Assembly: GCA_021324545.1 (NCBI GenBank)
Contig: JAJPIX010000015.1
Coordinates: forward strand, 1 to 55,849
Source of the DNA: Alphaproteobacteria bacterium
GTDB taxonomy: Bacteria > Pseudomonadota > Alphaproteobacteria > Micropepsales > Micropepsaceae
DNA length: 55,849 nucleotides
Direction of reading: 5' to 3'
Positions 17,403 to 28,765 of the stretch are shown here, piece after piece; position 1 is the stretch's first letter; the number at the start of each line of letters is the position of its first letter. Below the pieces are notes generated by a model, which saw only the letters and a list, made by a program, of their open reading frames with translations, was not told the DNA's origin and did no database searches. Both the position numbers and the translations under genes were made by a program.

Positions 17403-18187
17403 AACCAGTTCAGGCCCCAATGCAGGTTCGGCCCCGTGGCGCGGCCGGTTTGGCCGATCAGCCCGATCACCTGGCCGCGCGTCACGCGGTCGCCTTCCTT
17501 CACCATCCGCTGCGACTGATGCACGTAACAGGTGGAAATGCCCTGCCCGTGATCAATGAGCGTAAACCCGCCGTCGAGATAGAAGTCGCCCGTCAGCGAC
17601 ACAACTCCGTCTGCCGGCGCGCGAATGGGCGTGCCTTCCGGAGCTGCAATGTCAACGCCGAGATGCGGCGCCATCGGCGTGCCGTTCAGAATGCGGCGGC
17701 TGCCGTAAAGGCTGCTGACGATTCCGCTGGCCGGCCAGTCGAGCCCCCTGGCGAAGTCGCTCCCTTCCGTGTTGCGGGTGCGCGCCTGCTCGATCAGCTG
17801 GCCCTCGCGATGGATGCGCGCCTGAATCTCGGGCGGCGGCGTGACCTGTTCCTGCGGCAGGCCGCTGATCGTTTGCGTTTCATACTGCCGGACACCGGGG
17901 ACGACAGACTGGCGTTCCGACGTTCCGTCGGCGTAACGCGCGGCCACGGCGGCCGGCGCGCTGCGGTCATAGGCAAGGCCGAAGGCGAAAATCCCGTCGC
18001 GCGAAACATCCACGGCATTGCCGTCAACGGTGACAAGGGCATTGGCCGCGGTATGGCCGATGACAAGCCCGCCCTGCTCTGTGGACCCCGTGAAGGCCAG
18101 GCGCTGCGGCCTTGCCATCGCCCGCGCGAGTCCCGGCATGGCGGCCCAGGCAAGGCCGCTTGCGATCAGCCGCCGGCGCCGCATCAT
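17345..18187 (-). CDS. M23-family metallopeptidase domain protein, exported
   Basis: 280 residues with an N-terminal signal (MRRRRLIASGLAWAAMPGLARA), a beta-rich middle part, and a C-terminal LytM/M23 domain. The first zinc motif HxxxD is seen in HLGVDIAAPEGTP. In the second motif, normally H-x-H, the sequence reads GPNLHWGLNW: the metal-ligand His is kept but the preceding catalytic-base position is Asn. It may be a regulator or binder of peptidoglycan rather than an active hydrolase. The start overlaps the DUF2093 stop (ATGATG). The 3' end overlaps the LpxL-like gene on the other strand. Confidence 0.85.
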   Translation of the reverse strand: MMRRRRLIASGLAWAAMPGLARAMARPQRLAFTGSTEQGGLVIGHTAANALVTVDGNAVDVSRDGIFAFGLAYDRSAPAAVAARYADGTSERQSVVPGVRQYETQTISGLPQEQVTPPPEIQARIHREGQLIEQARTRNTEGSDFARGLDWPASGIVSSLYGSRRILNGTPMAPHLGVDIAAPEGTPIRAPADGVVSLTGDFYLDGGFTLIDHGQGISTCYVHQSQRMVKEGDRVTRGQVIGLIGQTGRATGPNLHWGLNWFQLKLDPSLLTPTPTPAKA

Positions 18188-18411
18188 TTCGGCGTTTTCC
18201 CCGTCTCGCGGAACCGCTTCAGGGCGGCGGCCGGCGTGGCATAGGCTTCCTGCAGATCCACGCTCCAGTAGCGCAGGGCTTCCAGCGGAATATGCATGCC
18301 GGTGACCGCGCAGATCACATAGGAACCCGGCTTCACGACGCGATATTCGCCGTCGAGATATTCGAGCTCGGCAAGACCTTCGGGTCTCAGGTCGCGTTCC
18401 ATGCGGTTCAT
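18184..18411 (-). CDS. DUF2093 family protein
   Basis: 75 residues: RPEGLAELEYLDGEYRVVK followed by GSYVICAVTGMHIPLEALRY and WSVDLQEAYATP, the complete pattern of this small alphaproteobacterial family of unknown function. Its stop overlaps the start of the M23 gene by four bases, and xseA lies 38 bp upstream on the same strand, so all three are probably co-transcribed. In many relatives it sits beside lpxK, as here. Confidence 0.88.
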   Translation of the reverse strand: MNRMERDLRPEGLAELEYLDGEYRVVKPGSYVICAVTGMHIPLEALRYWSVDLQEAYATPAAALKRFRETGKTPK

Positions 18412-18449
18412 GGCAGTAATCTAGCCGTTCGTGCGCGCAATTCCAGTGA

Positions 18450-19871
18450 TCAGAGAAGCGTGCCCTGCCCGTCGGGCCTGCGCTTGCGGCGTGGCTCGGG
18501 CGTGGGCGCGCCGGCAACGGCCGAGCGCGTATCGTCGGCAAAGGTCAGCGCCAGCCGCTCGCCGCGCGCAATGTCGGCGGCGCGGCGCTTCAGCACGCCG
18601 TCGCTGCCTCGCACGAGCGCAAAGCCCCGTTCCAGCACGCCCCTGTAGCTCACGGTTTCCAGGACTCGGGTGACGGAAGCCAGACGCTGCGCCTGTTCGG
18701 TCAGGCGCGCACGATAGTGCTGGTCAAGCTGCCGGATGAGAACGCGCGCGTGTTCCGCGTCGCGGCGCAGATGGTCGCGCAGCGCTTTGGGTTTCAGCGA
18801 AGCGTCCGCCTTGCTGAAACGGATCCGATGCTTCTGCAGATTGCGGCGAAGCGCCTGCGGCAGCCTTTCGCCCGCATGGTCGGCCCGCTGGCGCGGCTGC
18901 GCCAGGAGCTGCTCGGGCCGCGGCAGAACGCGCGCCAGCCCCTGCAGCGCGTTGCGTCTGTGTGTCATGCCCCGCTGAAACCCGCCCGTGAGCCGGCGGT
19001 CGAAATCGAGCGTCTGCAGCACAAGATCGGCGCGCACCGGCACGGCCATTTCGGCGGCGGCCGTGGGTGTGGGCGCGCGCCGGTCGGCGGCGAAATCGAT
19101 CAGCGTGGTGTCGGTTTCGTGGCCCACCGCGGAGATGAGCGGAATTTCGCTTTCCGCCGCCGCCCGCACAACAACTTCTTCGTTGAACGGCATCAGGTCT
19201 TCGATGGAGCCGCCGCCGCGCGCGACAATCAGGACGTCCGGCCGCGGAAGCCCGGTGCCGTCGAGCGCGTTGAACCCGCGGATGGCGGCGGCAATCTCGG
19301 CCGCCGCGCGTTCGCCCTGCACGGACACGGCCCAAAGCAGAACGCGGCGGGGAAACCGCTCATCCAGCCGGTGCATGATGTCGCGGATGACCGCGCCCGT
19401 AGGCGAGGTGACGACGCCGATCACGTCGGGCAGGAACGGCAGCTTCCGCTTGCGCGCCGCCGCGAACAGGCCTTCGGCCGCAAGCTTCTTCTTGCGTTCC
19501 TCCAGCATCACCATGAGCGCGCCGGCGCCCGCAAGCTCCACCTGCTCGACGATGATCTGATAGCGCGAGGAGCCGGGATAGGTCGTGATGCGGCCGGTGC
19601 AGACCACCTCGAGCCCGGCTTCCGGCTTCTGCCGGATCAGCCGCGCGGTCTGCTTCCAGATGATGGCGTTGAGCACGGCCTTGTCGTCTTTCAGGTCGAA
19701 ATAGATGTGGCCGGAGCTGGCATGTTTCAGCCCGCTCACTTCGCCGCGCACCCGCACGAAGGGAAAGGCCCCTTCCACCGTCTGCTTGAGCGCGGCCGAA
19801 ATTTCGCTGACGCTGAATTCGGGCAGGTTGGCGCGCGGAGGTGCGGCCGTCTCGAACAATGTTTCACTCAT
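18450..19871 (-). CDS. xseA: Exodeoxyribonuclease VII large subunit
   Basis: 473 residues. An N-terminal OB-fold ([45 protein letters not shown]) is followed by the catalytic domain with [38 protein letters not shown] and [23 protein letters not shown] in consecutive blocks, then a coiled-coil region and a C-terminal [11 protein letters not shown] strand. It degrades single-stranded DNA together with XseB (not in the window). ATG 19871 was chosen; the open frame continues 71 codons upstream into the purD start region. It is divergent from purD by 29 bp. Confidence 0.95.
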   Translation of the reverse strand: MSETLFETAAPPRANLPEFSVSEISAALKQTVEGAFPFVRVRGEVSGLKHASSGHIYFDLKDDKAVLNAIIWKQTARLIRQKPEAGLEVVCTGRITTYPGSSRYQIIVEQVELAGAGALMVMLEERKKKLAAEGLFAAARKRKLPFLPDVIGVVTSPTGAVIRDIMHRLDERFPRRVLLWAVSVQGERAAAEIAAAIRGFNALDGTGLPRPDVLIVARGGGSIEDLMPFNEEVVVRAAAESEIPLISAVGHETDTTLIDFAADRRAPTPTAAAEMAVPVRADLVLQTLDFDRRLTGGFQRGMTHRRNALQGLARVLPRPEQLLAQPRQRADHAGERLPQALRRNLQKHRIRFSKADASLKPKALRDHLRRDAEHARVLIRQLDQHYRARLTEQAQRLASVTRVLETVSYRGVLERGFALVRGSDGVLKRRAADIARGERLALTFADDTRSAVAGAPTPEPRRKRRPDGQGTLL

Positions 19872-19900
19872 GACTCGCCCATGATACAGGACAGCGGCGC

Positions 19901-21199
19901 ATGGTGGGGACGAATTTGAACGTTCTTCTGGTGGGAAGCGGCGGGCGCGAGCACGCGCTGGCCTGGGCGCTTTCGGCAAGCCCCCTTTTGGGCAAGCTCT
20001 ATTGCGCGCCGGGCAATGCGGGCATCGCCGAGGCGGCCGAATGTGTGCCCATTCCCGCCACCGATCTGGACCGCCTTGTGGCATTTGCCCGGGAAAAGAA
20101 GATCGATTTTGCCGTCATCGGGCCTGAGACGCCGCTCGTGATGGGGCTGTGGGACCGTTTCGAGCGGGCCGGCATCAGGGCGCTCGGCCCCAGCATGGCC
20201 GGGGCAGTTCTGGAGGGATCAAAGGGCTTCGTGAAGGACCTGTGCGCCGAATACGACATTCCCACCGCGCGCTACGGCCGGTTCAACGAGGCTGCGGTCG
20301 CGATTGCGTTTGCAGAGACCCTCGGCCTGCCCGTGGTGATCAAGGCGGACGGCCTGGCGGCGGGCAAGGGCGTGATCATTGCAGAGACGCGCGCCGAAGC
20401 CGACCGCGCGATCGCCTCCATGTTTGAAGGACAATTCGGCGAAGCGGGCGCCGAGGTGGTGATCGAGGAATTTCTCGGCGGAGAGGAAGCAAGCTTCTTC
20501 GTCCTGACCGACGGCGAGCATGTTCTGCCGCTTGCCGGCGCGCAGGATCACAAGCGCGCCTTCGACGGCGACAGAGGGCCGAACACCGGCGGCATGGGCG
20601 CCTATTCTCCGGCGCCCGTGCTGACGCCCGGCGTGGCCGAAAAGACGATGGAAAAAATCGTCAAGCCGACCATCGCCGCCATGCGCGCGCGCGGCACGCC
20701 TTACATGGGCGTGCTTTATGCCGGCCTGATGATCAGGGACGGTGAGCCCAAACTGATCGAATACAACTGCCGCTTCGGCGATCCGGAATGTCAGGTGCTG
20801 ATGCTGCGGCTGAAATCGGATCTGCTGACCGCGCTTCTTGCCGCGCGCGACGGGCAGCTCGCCAATCTTGACCTGCGCTGGCGCGATGAGGCGGCATTGA
20901 CCGTCGTAATGGCGGCCAGGGGCTATCCCGGCATGTACGAAAAGGGCTCGGTGATTGGAGACCTGTCGAAGGCGCAAGGGATCGAAGGCGTGCAGGTTTT
21001 CCATGCCGGTACCGAACGCCACGGCGGCAAGCTGGTCGCCACCGGCGGCCGCGTGCTGAATGTCACAGCCCTGGGCAAGAGCGTGGCGGAAGCGCAGACG
21101 CGCGCCTATAAGGCGGTGGACCTGATCGATTGGCCCGGCGGGTTCTGCCGCCGCGACATCGGCTGGCGCGGCATCGAACGGGAAAAGCACAACCCATGA
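19901..21199 (+). CDS. purD: Phosphoribosylamine-glycine ligase (GARS)
   Basis: 432 residues, ATP-grasp fold. The N-terminal domain has [15 protein letters not shown], the ATP-grasp part has [15 protein letters not shown] and [16 protein letters not shown], then the signature [17 protein letters not shown] and the metal-binding [10 protein letters not shown] near residue 288. It makes glycinamide ribonucleotide in purine synthesis, in the cytoplasm. ATG 19901; the following gene starts inside its stop codon (ATGA). The divergent purD/xseA order is common in alphaproteobacteria. Confidence 0.96.
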   Translation: MVGTNLNVLLVGSGGREHALAWALSASPLLGKLYCAPGNAGIAEAAECVPIPATDLDRLVAFAREKKIDFAVIGPETPLVMGLWDRFERAGIRALGPSMAGAVLEGSKGFVKDLCAEYDIPTARYGRFNEAAVAIAFAETLGLPVVIKADGLAAGKGVIIAETRAEADRAIASMFEGQFGEAGAEVVIEEFLGGEEASFFVLTDGEHVLPLAGAQDHKRAFDGDRGPNTGGMGAYSPAPVLTPGVAEKTMEKIVKPTIAAMRARGTPYMGVLYAGLMIRDGEPKLIEYNCRFGDPECQVLMLRLKSDLLTALLAARDGQLANLDLRWRDEAALTVVMAARGYPGMYEKGSVIGDLSKAQGIEGVQVFHAGTERHGGKLVATGGRVLNVTALGKSVAEAQTRAYKAVDLIDWPGGFCRRDIGWRGIEREKHNP

Positions 21200-22287
21200 G
21201 CCAGGCCGAACCGACACGCCAGGAAAAATTCTCCGGCACCAAGGAGGTGGCGGAGCAGCACCGCTTCGATGTGCGGAAGCTTGAGGCTTACCTCGCCGAT
21301 CGCATCGATGGTTTCAGGACGCCGCTGGAGGTGCGCCAGTTCAAGGGCGGGCAATCCAACCCCACCTATCAGCTGGTCACGCCAAACCGGAAATATGTCC
21401 TGCGCCGCAAGCCGCCGGGGAAGCTGCTGCCGTCGGCGCACGCCGTGGACCGCGAATTCCGCATCATCAGCGCGCTTTACCCGACGGGCTTCCCGGTGGC
21501 GAAACCCTATCTTCTGTGCACGGATGAAAGCGTCATCGGCACCATGTTCTATGTCATGGACTGCGTGGAAGGCCGCGTGATCTGGGAGCCGACGCTGCCG
21601 GGCATGACGCCGAAGGAACGCGCCGCCATCTACGATGCCGAAAATGAAACGCTCGCGCGCCTGCACCAACTCGACTACGAAAAGCTCGGCCTGTCCGATT
21701 ACGGCAAGCCCGGCAACTACATCGCCCGCCAGATTTCGCGCTGGACCAAGCAGTATCAGCTCTCCGAAACCGAAACGATCGAAGAGATGAACCGGCTCAT
21801 CGCATGGCTGCCTGCGCATGTGCCGGCGGGCGAGCGCGTCTCGATCGTTCACGGCGATTACCGGCTCGACAACATGATCCTGCATCCGGCGGAACCGAAG
21901 GTTCTGGCGGTGCTGGACTGGGAGCTTTCCACGATCGGCGATCCGCTGGCCGATTTCACCTATCACCTGATGCAGTGGCGCATGCCGCCCGGCGGCACCG
22001 GCGGCGGCACCGGAAGCCTGGTGGGCGCCGACCTGAAGGCGCTCGGCATTCCGACCGAAGCCGAATATGTCGCCATGTATTGCCGGCGCACGCAGCGCGA
22101 CGGCATTCCCGATCTCGATTATTACGCGGCCTACAATTTCTTCCGGCTGGCGGGAATTCTGCAGGGGATCGTGGGGCGGGTGCGCGACGGCACCGCATCC
22201 AACGAAAACGCGGCAACTATGGCCGCCGCCGTCCGCCCGCTGGCGCAGATGGCCTGGGCCTTCGCGCAGCGCGCCGGCGCGCGCTGA
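21196..22287 (+). CDS. APH-fold phosphotransferase of the ACAD10/11-associated type
   Basis: 363 residues. N-lobe: [18 protein letters not shown] and [20 protein letters not shown] in consecutive pieces; catalytic loop [15 protein letters not shown] near residue 215 (HGD and N); metal-binding [16 protein letters not shown]. This matches the kinase half of eukaryotic ACAD10/ACAD11 and bacterial 4-hydroxyacyl-CoA kinases such as LvaA, rather than antibiotic kinases. It overlaps purD by four bases. The gene for an ACAD11-type dehydrogenase lies 1.7 kb downstream on the other strand. Substrate is an inference. Confidence 0.83.
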   Translation: MSQAEPTRQEKFSGTKEVAEQHRFDVRKLEAYLADRIDGFRTPLEVRQFKGGQSNPTYQLVTPNRKYVLRRKPPGKLLPSAHAVDREFRIISALYPTGFPVAKPYLLCTDESVIGTMFYVMDCVEGRVIWEPTLPGMTPKERAAIYDAENETLARLHQLDYEKLGLSDYGKPGNYIARQISRWTKQYQLSETETIEEMNRLIAWLPAHVPAGERVSIVHGDYRLDNMILHPAEPKVLAVLDWELSTIGDPLADFTYHLMQWRMPPGGTGGGTGSLVGADLKALGIPTEAEYVAMYCRRTQRDGIPDLDYYAAYNFFRLAGILQGIVGRVRDGTASNENAATMAAAVRPLAQMAWAFAQRAGAR

Positions 22288-22290
22288 TGG

Positions 22291-22305
22291 TTAAGCATCC
22301 GCTAA
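22291..22305. promoter_or_regulatory. CtrA-like box (TTAA-N7-CTAA), one mismatch
   Basis: TTAAGCATCCGCTAA, three bases after the kinase stop codon and 104 bp before the histidine-kinase start. The full CtrA consensus is TTAA-N7-TTAA. One mismatch in a GC-rich genome is notable, but chance cannot be excluded. Confidence 0.25.
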
Positions 22306-22408
22306 TCCTGCAATAATCGCAGCCGCTTTTCCCGTATCGCGCAAGTGTTGTTTAACGCGAAGCCCCCCATACTTCATCCGTTGCGCGGCGATCCCTTGGG
22401 GGAATTGC

Positions 22409-23959
<1,551 letters not shown>

Positions 23960-25201
23960 CTATTCCGCCGCCGCCCGCCGCGGAAGATTCATGTACTTTC
24001 CGTACTCCAGCCGCGCGATGGTGCGGTTGTGCACTTCGTCCGGCCCGTCGGCCAGCCGCAGCGTGCGCAAGCTCGCATAGGCGCGCGCAAGGCCCGGATC
24101 GGTGGTCACGCCCGCCCCGCCCCAGGCCTGGATCGCGTCGTCGATGATCTTCAGCGCCATGCGCGGCGCCGCCACCTTGATCTCGGCGATCTCCGTGCGC
24201 GCCACCTTGTTGCCCACCTTGTCCATCATGTCGGCGGCTTTCAGCGTGAGCAGGCGGCACATGTCGATGTTGATGCGGGCTTCCGCCACCCGCTGTTCCC
24301 AGATCGAATGTTCGGCGATTTTCTTGCCGAATGCCTCGCGCGAAAGAAGCCTGCGGCACATCTGTTCGAGCGCCCGCTCGGCCACGCCGATCGTGCGCAT
24401 GCAGTGATGGATGCGCCCCGGCCCCAGCCAGCCCTGCGCGATTTCGAAGCCGCGGCCTTCGCCCAGCAGAATGTTCTCGGCCGGCACTTTGACATTCTCC
24501 AGCACCACTTCGGCATGGCCGTGCGGTGCATCGTCGAATCCGAACACCGGCAGCATGCGCTTGACGTGGATGCCCGGCGTGCCGGCCGGCACAAGGATCA
24601 TGGATTGCTGACGGTATTTGTCGGTATCCGGATCGGTCTTGCCCATCAGGATGTAGATCTTGCAGCGCGGGTCGCCCACGCCCGACGACCACCACTTGCG
24701 GCCGTTGATGACGTAATGATCGCCTTTCCGTTCGATGCGCGTTGCGATGTTCGTGGCGTCGGACGAAGCAACCAGCGGCTCCGTCATCAGGAAGGCGGAA
24801 CGGATTTCGCCTTCCAGCAGCGGCTTGAGCCATTTCTCCTGCTGTTCCGGCGTGCCGTAACGCTCCAGCACTTCCATGTTGCCGGTATCCGGCGCCGAGC
24901 AGTTGAACACTTCGGACGCAAACCCGACGTGGCCCATCATTTCCGCGAGCGGCGCGTATTCGAGGTTGGTCAGGCCCGCGCCGTGCCGGCTTTCGTTGAG
25001 AAACAGGTTCCAGAGCCCGGCGGCTTTCGCCTTCTTCTTCAGCTCCTCCACCACCGGAATGACAACCCACGGATTGCCCTTTTCGCGCGCTGCGGCCATC
25101 TGCTCGGCATAGGTTTCTTCCGCCGGCCGGATGTGGCGATCCATGAAATCGCCCACGCGTTTCATCCATTCGCGCTGACGCGGCGAATAATCGAAGTCCA
25201 T
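23960..25201 (-). CDS. Acyl-CoA dehydrogenase of the ACAD10/11 type
   Basis: 413 residues, FAD-dependent. [20 protein letters not shown] near residue 140 is the ACAD10/11-like version of the FAD-binding loop. The following [20 protein letters not shown] replaces the usual acyl-CoA dehydrogenase FITNG pattern, and the C-terminal helix has [20 protein letters not shown] and [18 protein letters not shown]. By analogy with mammalian ACAD11 and bacterial LvaC it may act on phosphorylated 4-hydroxyacyl-CoAs, with the APH-fold kinase at 21196. It starts at ATG 25201, divergent from the PAP2 gene. Confidence 0.9.
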   Translation of the reverse strand: MDFDYSPRQREWMKRVGDFMDRHIRPAEETYAEQMAAAREKGNPWVVIPVVEELKKKAKAAGLWNLFLNESRHGAGLTNLEYAPLAEMMGHVGFASEVFNCSAPDTGNMEVLERYGTPEQQEKWLKPLLEGEIRSAFLMTEPLVASSDATNIATRIERKGDHYVINGRKWWSSGVGDPRCKIYILMGKTDPDTDKYRQQSMILVPAGTPGIHVKRMLPVFGFDDAPHGHAEVVLENVKVPAENILLGEGRGFEIAQGWLGPGRIHHCMRTIGVAERALEQMCRRLLSREAFGKKIAEHSIWEQRVAEARINIDMCRLLTLKAADMMDKVGNKVARTEIAEIKVAAPRMALKIIDDAIQAWGGAGVTTDPGLARAYASLRTLRLADGPDEVHNRTIARLEYGKYMNLPRRAAAE

Positions 25202-25306
25202 TGGTTCCTCCCGATAGCGATTGGGGAAAGTCTAGCCCGGGCGTCCCGGCCCCGCCACCGGTTTGAGGATTTGACAGGCGCGCGGCGACAGGCCAAGCAG
25301 CGGCCC

Positions 25307-25927
25307 ATGCTGCTTTGGGCCGGTGTCGGGCTGATTGTTCTGGGGCTTGTCTGCTTCGCCTTCGACCGGAAGGCGGCGCGTCACCTTTACGCCGCGTTCA
25401 ACTGGCCGTTTCTCAAGTTCATGTCGCGCACCACAAATCTGGCGAAAGGCGCCTATTGGCTCACGCTCGCCTGCGCGGTGGCGCTCATCAGCGAGATTGC
25501 GGTTCTTTCCGGTTTCGCGCCGGCTTTTTTTGCACCGGTTCTGCAGTATGCGCTGGCTTATCTTGCCGGCCTTGCCGCCGGCAGCGCGGTGCTGCACGGA
25601 CTGAAACTCATTCTCTGCCGCCGCCGGCCCCGCGACGACGTCGATTTCGGCCTGTACGGCTTTTTGCCGTTCCGTTTCGAGTGGCAATACGATTCCTTCC
25701 CGTCCGGCCACGCCCTGACCATCGTCTGTGTGGCAGTGATCGCGTCCTGCGCCTGGCCGCAGCTGGCCGTGCTCTGGTTCGCGCTCGCCCTTTGCCTGGC
25801 GCTGTCGCGCGCGCTTCTGACCACGCATTTCTTCAGCGATGTCTTCATCGGCGCGGGGATCGGCCTTATCGCCGCGCGCGAGGCCGCCGTGCTTCTGTTT
25901 CCTTCGCTCGCGCCCGGCTGGTTCTGA
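25307..25927 (+). CDS. PAP2-family membrane phosphatase
   Basis: 206 residues, about six hydrophobic segments. The three acid-phosphatase motifs are complete: K-x6-RP in KLILCRRRPRD near residue 100, PSGHA near 134, and SR-x5-H-x3-D in SRALLTTHFFSD near 166-177. These face the periplasm in characterised members. Likely substrates are phosphatidic acid, undecaprenyl diphosphate or lipid A phosphates; sequence does not decide. The frame is open far upstream on this strand only because it is antisense to the dehydrogenase; ATG 25307 fits the first membrane helix. Confidence 0.88.
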   Translation: MLLWAGVGLIVLGLVCFAFDRKAARHLYAAFNWPFLKFMSRTTNLAKGAYWLTLACAVALISEIAVLSGFAPAFFAPVLQYALAYLAGLAAGSAVLHGLKLILCRRRPRDDVDFGLYGFLPFRFEWQYDSFPSGHALTIVCVAVIASCAWPQLAVLWFALALCLALSRALLTTHFFSDVFIGAGIGLIAAREAAVLLFPSLAPGWF

Positions 25928-25957
25928 TTTTCGGCGCTCTTCGCCAGGCTCCGGAGA

Positions 25958-26626
25958 TCAGGCCGCTTTGAGCTTTTCCAGGAACCGCCGCTCCTGCGCG
26001 ATGCAGGCGGCAAAGGATGGCCGCGCGTGAATGCGCGCCATGTAGCCGGCAAGCCTGGGCCAGCGGGCCGCGTCCAGCGTTTCGCCGGAATGAAGGAAAT
26101 TCACCAGCATGGTGGTGACGGAAATGTCGGCAATGGTGAAGCTGTCGCCGACCATATAGGTGTTGGCGCCGATTTCCTGTTCCAGATAATCGAAAATGGG
26201 CGGAAGCTTTTCGGCGATGGTCTTCTGCGGAATGCTTTCGTCCGGCTCCCGCCCGATCAGCTTTTTCACGACGCGCTCGAAGAAAAGCCCTGCGCCGATG
26301 CACTGGGCCATCAGCGAATCCGCATATTCCTCGAACCACAGGGCTCTCGCGCGCTGGAACGCCTCAGCCGGATAAAGCGCGGGCCTGGGGTATTTGTGCT
26401 CCAGATAGTCGCAGATCACGGAAGAATCGGGCAGCGTGTTGGGCTCGGGCAGATCGGTGTCGCGCAGGACCGGAATGCGCCTGAGCGGGCTGATGGCATG
26501 GAATTCGGGCGGCGGCGCAAACGGATTGACGTTGTCGAGCGTGTACTCGACGCCCTTTTCCGCCAGCACCACGCGCACCTTGCGCACGAAAGGCGACAGC
26601 GAGCCGCCGTAAACGATCAAGGCCAC
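25958..26626 (-). CDS. Glutathione S-transferase family protein
   Basis: 222 residues. N-terminal thioredoxin-like domain: ALIVYGGSLSPFVRKVRVVL with a catalytic-type Ser after YGG, then SPLRRIPVLRDTD (cis-Pro loop) and LPDSSVICDYLEHKYP, where the Ser-Ser pair binds the glutathione gamma-glutamate. The C-terminal all-helical domain includes YMVGDSFTIADISVTTML (N-capping box). GTG 26626 follows GGGGAGA at six bases and fits the domain start; the frame extends 17 codons further upstream without support. Confidence 0.88.
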   Translation of the reverse strand: MALIVYGGSLSPFVRKVRVVLAEKGVEYTLDNVNPFAPPPEFHAISPLRRIPVLRDTDLPEPNTLPDSSVICDYLEHKYPRPALYPAEAFQRARALWFEEYADSLMAQCIGAGLFFERVVKKLIGREPDESIPQKTIAEKLPPIFDYLEQEIGANTYMVGDSFTIADISVTTMLVNFLHSGETLDAARWPRLAGYMARIHARPSFAACIAQERRFLEKLKAA

Positions 26627-26678
26627 GTCAATCTCCCCGATGACAGCGGCACGATTGTCGAACCGGCGCCGCGCCAAA

Positions 26679-28262
26679 TCAAGCGGGCGCTTCGACCTTG
26701 AGTTTCGGCGTCCGCTCCGGCGGCAGATTGTCGTACAGATCGGCGATCAGGTCCGACTTGACGCTGCGGAACCCGGGATCGTCCCACAGGTTTTCCCACT
26801 GGCGGGGATCGTTTGTGAGATTGTAGAGCTCTCCTTCCGTTCCGTCATATTCGATCGTGGTGCTCGCGCCGGCAAAGGCGGGCCAGTGTTCCTCAAGCCC
26901 GTTCGGCTGTCCGCGCGTGGACGGTTCGTAGCGCGTGAGCAGAAAACCGTCGCGATAGATCGAGCGGAAGTGAAACCCGTAGCCGGGGAACTGGCTGTCC
27001 CATTCGCAAATGGCGCGCTGGCGCGAGCCGTCGTCGCGCACGGGCAGCGCCCTGCCCTGCATCCAGGGTGCCGGCGCAACGCCGGCAATCGCCGCAAAGG
27101 TGGGCGCAAGATCCACCTGCTCCACCGGCTGCTCGACGACAGCGGGGGCGATCTTTGCGTTCGGCGCCGGCCGCCAGATGAACGGCAGGCGCATGAGCGC
27201 ATCCACATGCCACGGCCCCTTGTAAACGAAGCCGAAATCGCCCTGCATCTCGCCGTGATCGGTGGTGAAGATCACATCGGTGTCGCCGTCCCAGCCGCGC
27301 GCGCGCACTTCATTCATCACGCGGCCGACCGCTTCGTCGATCAGCGCATTTTCGATATGCACCTTGGCGTTGATCTCGCGGATGTTGTCGTGGCTCAGCT
27401 GTTGGGGCGTGTAATTCATCGGCCCGCCTTCGATGTTGGCGAAGCGGCCTTCGTAGCAGGAAAGCCAGTGCGCCGGTTTCTTCGCGAGAATTTTGCGGAT
27501 GGCGTCCGGCGAACCGGGATGGCCGTCCGGCAGCGGCAGGTCGCGCCAGTCGCAGCGCCAGTTCTCCGATGCCGGCGGATCCCAGGGATGGTGCGGGTCG
27601 GGAAAACTCAGCCACAGGAACCAGTCGTCGTCTGCGCCAAGCCCCTTGAGCCAGTCCACCGCAAGAGCCGCAAGCCAATCGGTGTGATAGGCCTCGCGGG
27701 GGATGGGATTGCTCGCGGTTTCCGGGGCGCCGGTCTCGCCGCCGGGCGTGGCATTCAGAAGCGGCACGGCTTTCGCAAAAATGTCGGGATGGTTCTTCTG
27801 TACCCAGCGGCCGTAATGTCCCACCGGCCGCCCGTTGAAATTGTAGATATGCATGGCGTGAATGGCGTAGTCGAAGCCGCGCCAGGGGCCATAATCGCCG
27901 TCGCGCTGGCGCCGGTTCTCCGTGTATTTCGCGGCCGGATCGAATCCCGGCTCGAAATGCGCCTTGCCGATGAGCGCGGTCCGGTAGCCGGCCTTGTCCT
28001 TCAGATATTGCGCGACGCTCGGCGCGTCTTCCGGCAGCGGGACGCCGTTCGCGAAGACACCATGCGTGCGCACATATTGGCCCGTGAGCATCGTGGAGCG
28101 CGCGGGCATGCACACCGTGTTCTGGTTGTACGCGCGCCGGTAATTGATGCCGTTGGCCGCCAGCGCGTCGATATTCGGCGTCTTGCAGAATCTGTTGCCG
28201 TTGCAGCCGAGCGAATCGAAACGCTGCTGATCGGTGGTGATGAAGAGAATCTTCCGGCCCAT
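26679..28262 (-). CDS. Type I sulfatase / alkaline-phosphatase superfamily hydrolase
   Basis: 527 residues. N-terminal metal site ILFITTDQQRFDSLGC (Asp11), and the formylglycine motif C51-M-P-A-R55 in NTVCMPARSTMLTGQ. The Cys is followed by P and R as needed for oxidation to formylglycine, with Ala in place of the more common Ser. IFTTDHGEMQGDFGFVYKG carries the second metal ligands. No signal peptide, so probably cytoplasmic. Related enzymes include arylsulfatases, choline sulfatases and phosphonate monoester hydrolases. It follows the DUF1330-like gene with a two-base gap (TGACC ATG). Confidence 0.9.
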   Translation of the reverse strand: MGRKILFITTDQQRFDSLGCNGNRFCKTPNIDALAANGINYRRAYNQNTVCMPARSTMLTGQYVRTHGVFANGVPLPEDAPSVAQYLKDKAGYRTALIGKAHFEPGFDPAAKYTENRRQRDGDYGPWRGFDYAIHAMHIYNFNGRPVGHYGRWVQKNHPDIFAKAVPLLNATPGGETGAPETASNPIPREAYHTDWLAALAVDWLKGLGADDDWFLWLSFPDPHHPWDPPASENWRCDWRDLPLPDGHPGSPDAIRKILAKKPAHWLSCYEGRFANIEGGPMNYTPQQLSHDNIREINAKVHIENALIDEAVGRVMNEVRARGWDGDTDVIFTTDHGEMQGDFGFVYKGPWHVDALMRLPFIWRPAPNAKIAPAVVEQPVEQVDLAPTFAAIAGVAPAPWMQGRALPVRDDGSRQRAICEWDSQFPGYGFHFRSIYRDGFLLTRYEPSTRGQPNGLEEHWPAFAGASTTIEYDGTEGELYNLTNDPRQWENLWDDPGFRSVKSDLIADLYDNLPPERTPKLKVEAPA

Positions 28263-28264
28263 GG

Positions 28265-28684
28265 TCAGGCCGCCGTGCCGGCGCCGCAGCAGATGAGCGC
28301 CGTTCGCGCAAGCCCCGCATCGCGGTGGTAATGCGCCGCCAGATAGTCCGGATCCTGGATCATCTTCAGAAAGGCCTGCCGCGACGGGTAATGGACGCAG
28401 ACGATCTCGTCCCAGTCGTTCGCGTCTGCATCGCCGATGAAGACGAGTTTCTGCGGGCCGCCCCACACAATGCGCCCGCCGAGCCCCGTAACATGGCGCA
28501 ACGCCACCATGCCGTAGCGCTGATAGGCCTCGCGCCCGCTCAACTGTTCCCGCGCTTCCCGCCGCTCGGGCGGATAGGCCGCCCGCGCCCGATATTTGAG
28601 CAGATTGACCATCACGATCGGGCCGTCGGGCCCGTCTTCCGCCATCGCCCGCATCTGCTCCGCCGTTGGAACCACGCCCGCCAT
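28265..28684 (-). CDS. DUF1330-like (dimeric alpha-beta barrel) protein
   Basis: 139 residues. The pattern GPIVMVNLLKYRARA, then SGREAYQRYG, a central beta-strand LVFIGDADANDWDEIVCVHYP and SRQAFLKMIQDPDYLAAHYHR is that of DUF1330/EthD-like ferredoxin-fold proteins, which often act as small accessory or degradative enzymes. First gene of a probable operon with the sulfatase, transcribed away from the TetR gene. An ATG at 28714 in the same frame is possible; ATG 28684 lies closest to the fold and follows GGGGGCAAAG. Confidence 0.78.
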   Translation of the reverse strand: MAGVVPTAEQMRAMAEDGPDGPIVMVNLLKYRARAAYPPERREAREQLSGREAYQRYGMVALRHVTGLGGRIVWGGPQKLVFIGDADANDWDEIVCVHYPSRQAFLKMIQDPDYLAAHYHRDAGLARTALICCGAGTAA

Positions 28685-28731
28685 CTTTGCCCCCGCCTGT
28701 TGACCCGGCCGCATGTCCGGCCTAGTGTGTG

Positions 28732-28753
28732 AATCTGAATTGCCATTCAGATT
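28732..28753. promoter_or_regulatory. Perfect 9-bp inverted repeat, probable TetR operator
   Basis: AATCTGAAT, four bases TGCC, ATTCAGATT. Perfect dyad symmetry, in an AT-rich patch 12 bases before the TetR start and 48 bp from the DUF1330-like start. Its place in the divergent gap suggests autoregulation and control of the sulfatase operon. Confidence 0.75.
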
Positions 28754-28765
28754 TGTCAAGCCGCC

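Noticed and set aside
24029..25306. A long plus-strand extension before the PAP2 gene
   Set aside because: It is antisense to the acyl-CoA dehydrogenase; the PAP2 membrane fold begins at ATG 25307.
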